The notes beneath the pieces were generated by a model. The model was given only the letters and a program-made list of their open reading frames with translations. It was not told the origin of the DNA and made no database searches. Shown here in pieces: positions 58,031-64,000 of a DNA stretch of 64,000 nucleotides. Every line of letters begins with the position of its first letter. The stretch's first letter is position 1. Origin of the DNA: Siphonodentalium dalli (Eukaryota; Mollusca; Scaphopoda; Gadilida; Siphonodentaliidae); NCBI GenBank assembly GCA_032622095.1, contig CP136063.1, positions 266,097,426-266,161,425 of the forward strand, in the 5' to 3' direction. Made by a program: the position numbers and the translations under genes.

Positions 58031-60613
58031 CGCAGCATGCCACGAGAGAACAAACCAATCGCTTCGTTGGGCTTCTATTTTATATTGCTTACCAGGATAT
58101 CAGAGTCGGGTTCCGCGCCGACCGCTTGCGGCTTTTGTAGATATCACGATCAGATTTCTCGCCGCCGTTTTCTTCGGAAAACAACCCCCGTACAATAGAA
58201 CAGGGACGAAGTGCTTTGTGCTGCCGGACGGCCAACAGATCGATTCACTTCCGTTCAGTTGAATGATGAGAAGGTAAATATGGGCGAAATTACACGGGAA
58301 ACCATTGTGGGATGACGGCTAAATTATAAACATCGCTACGAATGACGTCTTCTCGATGAATTGTCAATAATATCCTGTACGGTTGGAAGACAACCGGTTA
58401 TTCTTGAATATATATATCATGTCTTAACTGCTGTTTATTGTGATCACCCGGTCATTCTTGGGAGCTAGAGCGTGCAGTTTTAAGCGTGTCTTATTTCAAG
58501 CAATCGCGAGCATGTACATTGTGGAACGAATGACAGGGATGGATGGCATGCATTGCATCTGCTGCAGCCTCCGCATACAATTAGGCGCTCAAAATATGTT
58601 CACGACTGCTATGCATATAAAGGATCTCCAACGAGTTATGTTGGAATATAAGATTTTATGATACGAGTTTGATAAATTTTAATCACAAACGAGTCGTAGA
58701 CGAGTCGTAGACAGTTACACATATAAGATGAATCAAGATTTCATGGATCGGATCCGACAGCAAGCGTATGTGCTTATATGGGTCGTTTCCGTTGATGATT
58801 TTCCCCATCCAACCACGCGGCAGCAGCCAATATTAAAGGATGAGTCTTTGTTTGTGATATCAGGTGTTGATAAGTTGATAACGAGCACGTGGAGACAAGA
58901 GATTACATGGTAGGATATTTAAGTTTTCTTGTATAAATGTAGAACTATAGAGGAAGGTGGTGTTAGTAACTTAGTGTACGAAAGTAATATTAACTTGAAG
59001 GTGTTAGTGCGGATACAAAGGAAATGCGATTTGTTTCAGAGAGAAAAGAGGTATGAATCGTATGGCGGATGTATCAAATTATATTGTATATTTTGTGGAG
59101 GTAAAGAAAGTATAGAATTTGAAATGCTATGGTTTGCTGCTGATGAGCTCACACCAATGCACGGACAACCCATGTGGTGTTTTCTTCTTCACGGCGTGTC
59201 AATCATCAGTTACATTTGTTTGTTTGTTTGTTGATTCTTGTTTTTTGTTTTTGTTTTTGTTTTTGTTTATTTTTCAGATAGACTCTGAAGTGGGATAGTC
59301 AGTTAAGAGAATCGTTTGGTATTTATTATGTACTTTTGAATCAAATTTATCAAACGAGTTTAATAAAATCTTATATCCCAACATAACGAGTTGAAGCTCT
59401 TGTGTATCACATGAAAACAATTAGAGCTTTATGCCTTGTTAACAAATCAAAATCCTTAAATGAAGCTGCAAAATGCATACATTACAGCATTGGCTTAGAC
59501 GCTTCACATCCGCATATGAACAAAGCAATCATTTTGCAGTGTCTGGTGTTGGTGTCATGCGCGGCTTTTCAAAATAGTATTAATCAGCCTGAATCAATGT
59601 AAAAACGCGCGGTCATTTTGTTGGCGGCTCGATGCCAAATGCTATGTAACTTGTGAGAGAAAAGGAAATATGTCAGTAATGGCTTTTTAAATGATACAAT
59701 AGTGGTTTCATGTGATAAAATGGTATACTATATATAAAATAAAAGCATAACGATACGTGTACCTTTTTCCTGTTTATATAGGCCTTCCCACGTTTTCATT
59801 TTTATTGGTGGTGAATATCGCGTAAAGTTTAATTCACCTGGAAATCATGCATTGCACGAAACAGCACATTGAGTACACAGACTCCGGTTGTATATATACA
59901 CGCCTGCACAGGTAAACGGACATAGTTGCCTTTTGCATGCATGTTTTCGTATATATCTGAAACCAGCTTCGCCATGCTTTATGGTTTGTTGTGGAAAACT
60001 GAAAACGATTGTTATTGTGGCGATATATATATATATATATAACTTTTATTCCTCCATTATGGAGAGTATCAATATGTTACACAAACTGTACAAGCATGTA
60101 TGTCATGATATATACAAAATCCAAGTAAGTCAATATATACACTAAGAGACATGAACTGATTGTCCAAGCGACAAGGTAATTTGTCGGTAACTTACATACA
60201 ACTGTTCGCATTGAAAGTAGAGAGAAACAAAAATACAGCTTATAGTGAAATTGAATATCTAACAGTCGATGAATTTGACAGGTATTATTTATCTTGATGT
60301 AGCCAAAAACAAGTTATATTTGCTAATTATATGTGAGTTTGTAGGTATACTGAGAACGAGTATGCTAACGAGAACAGAGCGTGGCCGTCGCAGAACTTTA
60401 TCACCGATTAGAGCTGTACATTTGGTGATCGACCACAAGGGTGTGATTCAATTGTTGCCGGATGAAATGTGAGTTTACACGTGTTATTAACTTGTCACCA
60501 GCGAGAACCCCGAATGAGATTGCATATGTGGAAAAGAAATTCTGCAAAGTCAATCAGACAATGGGCGACAACCCGTTATTTGTCAAGATATATATAATTT
60601 ATGGACTATACAG
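58031..60613. other. Unassigned sequence
   Basis: Contains a TTTTTG microsatellite near 59240-59270 and a TA run near 60025-60042. A 101-codon frame at 58929-59234 is not recognised. A stretch near 58485 (GTGTCTTATTTCAAGCAA) has a relative near 61685, so part of this may be old dispersed repeat. Confidence 0.4.
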
Positions 60614-60842
60614 CCCTGTGCCAATGCATTCTCTTATATATGCGAGTCGACCATAGGTCGCCTCGCATATATAAGAGAATGCATTGGCTTAACACATTAA
60701 AAATTATAAAATTGTTAAAGAATGTAAGAAAAAATGGTAAAAAGTGTTAAAAAAAGATTTTTTTTAGGCCAATGCATTCTCTTATATATGCGAGGCGACC
60801 TATGGTCGACTCGCATATATAAGAGAATGTATTGGCACAGGG
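60614..60842. mobile_element. Hairpin-ended MITE, short copy
   Basis: Both terminal hairpins are present (60614-60690 and 60766-60842) but the internal body is reduced to about 75 bp of A/T-rich sequence. No clear target duplication is seen. Confidence 0.7.
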
Positions 60843-61254
60843 AATAACTGTAACCATCACAATGTGGTCAATGAGCCGGTTCCAATGATATCCATATTTG
60901 TATGGTTTAATTGAGACAGACCCAAGATAATTTAGGCTGTTGCAGCTTTATTTGGCCTTTTGTTGGGTAAAGGGTTAAACTGTATAGTTATATAGACTAT
61001 ACTATGGGTGATTACTGCTACGCTGATCTGGCCGTGCCAATTGGGCGATGGGGATATATGGCAGGACAACACATTTCGGGTTTCACGCGATGCGAGTTAT
61101 TTTAGTAAATTGTAGTAAGTCTGACCTGGCCGTGTCAATGGAGCTATATCGATGTGGATATCTCGCAGGACAACACATTTCGGGTTTTCGAGGATGTATC
61201 TTCGCAGATGCCTCATTGTTGCAGTATGTAACTTTTATGACCGCGTTAATTGCT

Positions 61255-61640
61255 TTCGATGTTTAGGTATGGACAATGGCTGGGCCACTCTTGAAGATTG
61301 TATTGCGGGAACACAATGCATAACATAACAGCTAACTTTACTGATTCGTATGTCTCAGTTGGAATGCAGAATAAAGGTCGTATTAGAAGTATCGGGTGTG
61401 TATTTAATCCGATTCGTAGATTTTGTTATCCGCATTTAGAGGCTTTCTGGTGCGGTGAATGGGAAACCTGCAGTAGAATAAGCCATAGTTTATGTAATAA
61501 TTTGAAGGATTAGTTGTTTTAACGGAAATCTGATGTGGTGCATTCATGAAACTAATATATTTTGTATTATAATTTATACATATGCCTAATAATATGATCT
61601 TGAGGGCGTTAACATTTCTGACTATGGTTTTCTTGTGTAT
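61255..61640 (+). repeat. Dispersed repeat, uninterrupted copy
   Basis: Runs from ACAATGGCTGGGCCACTCTT through GCGGGAACACAATGCATAAC to CATTTCTGACTATGGTTTTC. It gives the layout of the unbroken repeat. Confidence 0.6.
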
Positions 61641-61844
61641 GGACTGTTATCGTGATAGGAGTGAGCCAAGTCAGTTCTACGTGCGTCTTATTTCAAGCAA
61701 GGTCGACATGTTCATTACGGAGCGGTTACAGTCATTCATCCATGAGACAAAACACGCGTCTATTGACTAACTCTTGCATATATATGTATGAGCAAGACAA
61801 CTACTTCAACAAATACAACTTTCAACAAATACATATACAAACTC

Positions 61845-61995
61845 ATGATTGACTCGTGGGAGATGTGACCGGTGATCTGTTCATATGTTTACGGTTGTCA
61901 TGATTGACTCGGGGGAGATGTGACCGGTGATCTGTACATATGTTTATGGTTGCCATGTGACCGGTGATCTGTACATATGTTTATGGTTGTCATGT
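61845..61995. repeat. Tandem repeat of about 55 bp, 2-3 units
   Basis: GGGAGATGTGACCGGTGATC is followed by TGT(T/A)CATATGTTTA(C/T)GGTTG. The third unit lacks the first part. Confidence 0.75.
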
Positions 61996-64000
61996 TGCTT
62001 TGCCATTGCTCATTATTTATTTTTAAGTGTTATTAAAGGTACGGGCGGTGTTCGTTGCAGAAATATTCATATTTTTTCAAATCGCCATCAACAGAAGGAA
62101 TATTAAAATATATATAGTTTTGTTCATATGCCAAACATAATCAGCGCGTAAATAGTATATTGTCGTCAAGATATACGATGGTGTACGTAAACAAGAGCCT
62201 GTTCGTGTTACAGAAATTGTGCTTCTGTTTACATTAACACAGCGCAATTCCATTGGTTAATCACACAAAAATTATATAAACGCTCTTTATTATTTCCATG
62301 TTAGGAAAACAGTAACAAATAACGCTCTTTATGTTTACCATATCCGGATCTAAACAAAAGCCAGGTAACGTAACGTTTTTTTGCTTTTGTTTACACAACA
62401 AAGAGGGAAAATTGACAATAACATACTGTTTATGCCATATTTCTGATTGGTATAAGAACAAGGTATGTCTATATTTTACTATTCTTTCTGTTTATGGCGG
62501 TTTTTGACGGAGTTGAATATTTTAACAGCATACCCACCGCCAACACCGCCCGCATCTTTAACAAATATGAGAGGGGGTACCCATATGTGAGTCACGTGAC
62601 ACCAGAGGGTTAAATACATACATTCTGTTTCTGAATATTCTGAGTTACGTTGGAATAATTCAAATCTGGGGTTGTGGTATTCGGGCAATCAATATCCTCC
62701 CTGAATGGGAAGGGGTCTAGTCCAAAGTTGTGCCTTTGCTCCTTTGGTGGTACCCTACAGCTACTTCCATGAACCCTGGCACATTTTTTAGTTGCCACTC
62801 CCGCAGGGCCCCCGTGTAAAATACGCAAATTAAATCACGGCAGACCGTTTTACAGCACAGGCAACGACTAAAATATATTTACAGTAAATAAAGGTCGGTA
62901 ACCGGATCCCGTTCTATAACTTACGTTTGTTGAGAGTTGCTTGTCGTATTATAAATCCGATTTGCATGCAGGAATAAATAAATCCGATAAGCAGGAATAA
63001 TACACAAAAGAAAACGGTTCCTTGGAAGAATTGCTATTATTTTTTAATCCAATATTAAACAGACATGGCTCATTAGAGCACCCGAATTTTGTCTATGTAA
63101 TTTGGAAGGAGTTATAAGATATGTTGGAAAATACGCGAACTACATTTAAGAAATAAATACACGGTGTAGAGGTGTGTATGGTCAAGTTGTACCACAAAAA
63201 ACTGATTGTAGGACGACGCGTAGGGCAAGTTTCCAAGTAGAATATGGACAATGAACGTATACAACATTTGATTTGATACTCACTCGGTGCAATCCTCGGC
63301 GTTATCCGCTGGTTGCAATCTCATAAAGCATTGTATTTGTCACCACATTGGGGCACATCAGTAATTAATTGGTAATCGAAACTCATCAATGATTGTAATT
63401 TGTGCTCGTGTTGATTGTGTGTTATAAATATGTTATAAGCATGGCGTCAGCTTTATAAGCGAAATAAACACCACGCATCCGTGCGCCTGTCATCTTTATT
63501 TCGGTTATAAAACGGACGCCATGCTTATAACGTATATTGATTCCCATTCCTAATATAAACAGCAAAATAAAATAGTGTTGATACATTCTACCATGTCTCT
63601 TGTGTGTAAAATAGGAGTAAAGTTTCTTCTGTAATAAATACCTATTGGTTACGATGTATAACCTGAACGCGTGCCGATGACAAACCGACGCCGTCAGTGT
63701 TATGCCCACTCGAAGTTTATTTTGGTGTAAACGGTACTTATTCCATATTAGTCATTATATATTACAAAAAACAAGACAAATATTAACAGTGATGATATGA
63801 AAGGGATTCGACAACAAGCTTTTGTGAGTCGTTTCCGATTGGCTTGTGACAAGGTCCATCCTGTGAGAGTGATTTAAAAACACTTCAAGTTGTTTCAAGT
63901 AAATGGGGGCTTCAGGTTTTAAATTGTTGACGTTTTATCGCGTATTCTTGTCTACTCACACGGTAGGCCGGTTCGATAGGTGTTTCAAGATAATGTAGTT
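61996..64000. other. Unassigned sequence with weak repeat similarity
   Basis: AACGCTCTTTATTATTTCCA and AACGCTCTTTATGTTTACCA at 62280-62345 are two degenerate units of the 42-bp family. ATAAGCATGGCGTC at 63434-63447 is inverted at 63518-63531. No gene is recognised. Confidence 0.4.

Overview
The window is repeat-rich, A+T-rich DNA from an animal nuclear genome. It has no operons, no bacterial-type genes and no intact host gene that I recognise. It contains 3' fragments of LINE retrotransposons, tRNA-derived SINE-like units, many foldback elements or MITEs, several long minisatellites and mollusc-style dispersed repeats (the GGACGGACGG and CCATGGGAACCTGTGCACC types). I infer a marine invertebrate, most likely a mollusc or another lophotrochozoan. 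The sequence does not settle the species.

The outstanding object is an almost perfect 8.4-kb palindrome at 11023-19435. Its arms of about 4.2 kb appear to differ by one 50-bp and one 2-bp indel and few substitutions. It begins AGAAGAATAG and ends CTATTCTTCT, is bracketed by a 6-bp direct repeat TCCCTG, and splits the C-terminal coding region and 3' UTR of a plus-strand LINE that reads straight on across the empty site. Each arm carries the same outward-facing gene. It encodes a P-loop ATPase resembling A32/FtsK-HerA packaging ATPases, fused to two zinc fingers. AG...CT termini plus a 6-bp target duplication are Maverick/Polinton hallmarks, so I read this as a palindromic, non-autonomous Polinton-like (adintovirus-like) element. 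The left gene copy is broken by a 2-bp deletion.

Layout: 1-3000, dispersed repeats and a 32-bp minisatellite. 3060-7760, a hairpin, a SINE and four copies of one dispersed repeat, one of them blown up into about 49 units of 45 bp. 7860-10320, a composite hairpin-ended MITE, TTAGGG-rich repeats and a PIF/Harbinger-type element with TTA duplications. 10765-20070, LINE remnants and the palindromic element. 21650-24020, MITEs and a 51-bp minisatellite. 25490-31640, mollusc-type repeat, a 48-bp minisatellite and minus-strand LINE fragments. 32000-33400, MITEs. 35990-38560, a TGTGTA-motif element and a 42-bp minisatellite. 40050-42860, MITEs and 35-bp and 20-bp arrays. 44030-45185, a LINE 3' end. 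45630-48840, a tandem array, a large hairpin and a 37-bp minisatellite. 50850-52320, a possible host exon and an unrecognised coding-like block. 53940-58030, 160-bp repeats, foldback elements and tandem SINE-like units. 58040-64000, mostly unassigned sequence with one MITE and dispersed repeats.

A recurring theme is that at least three long minisatellites (45, 42 and 37 bp) are local expansions of a segment that occurs once or twice in unexpanded relatives of the same dispersed element elsewhere in the window.
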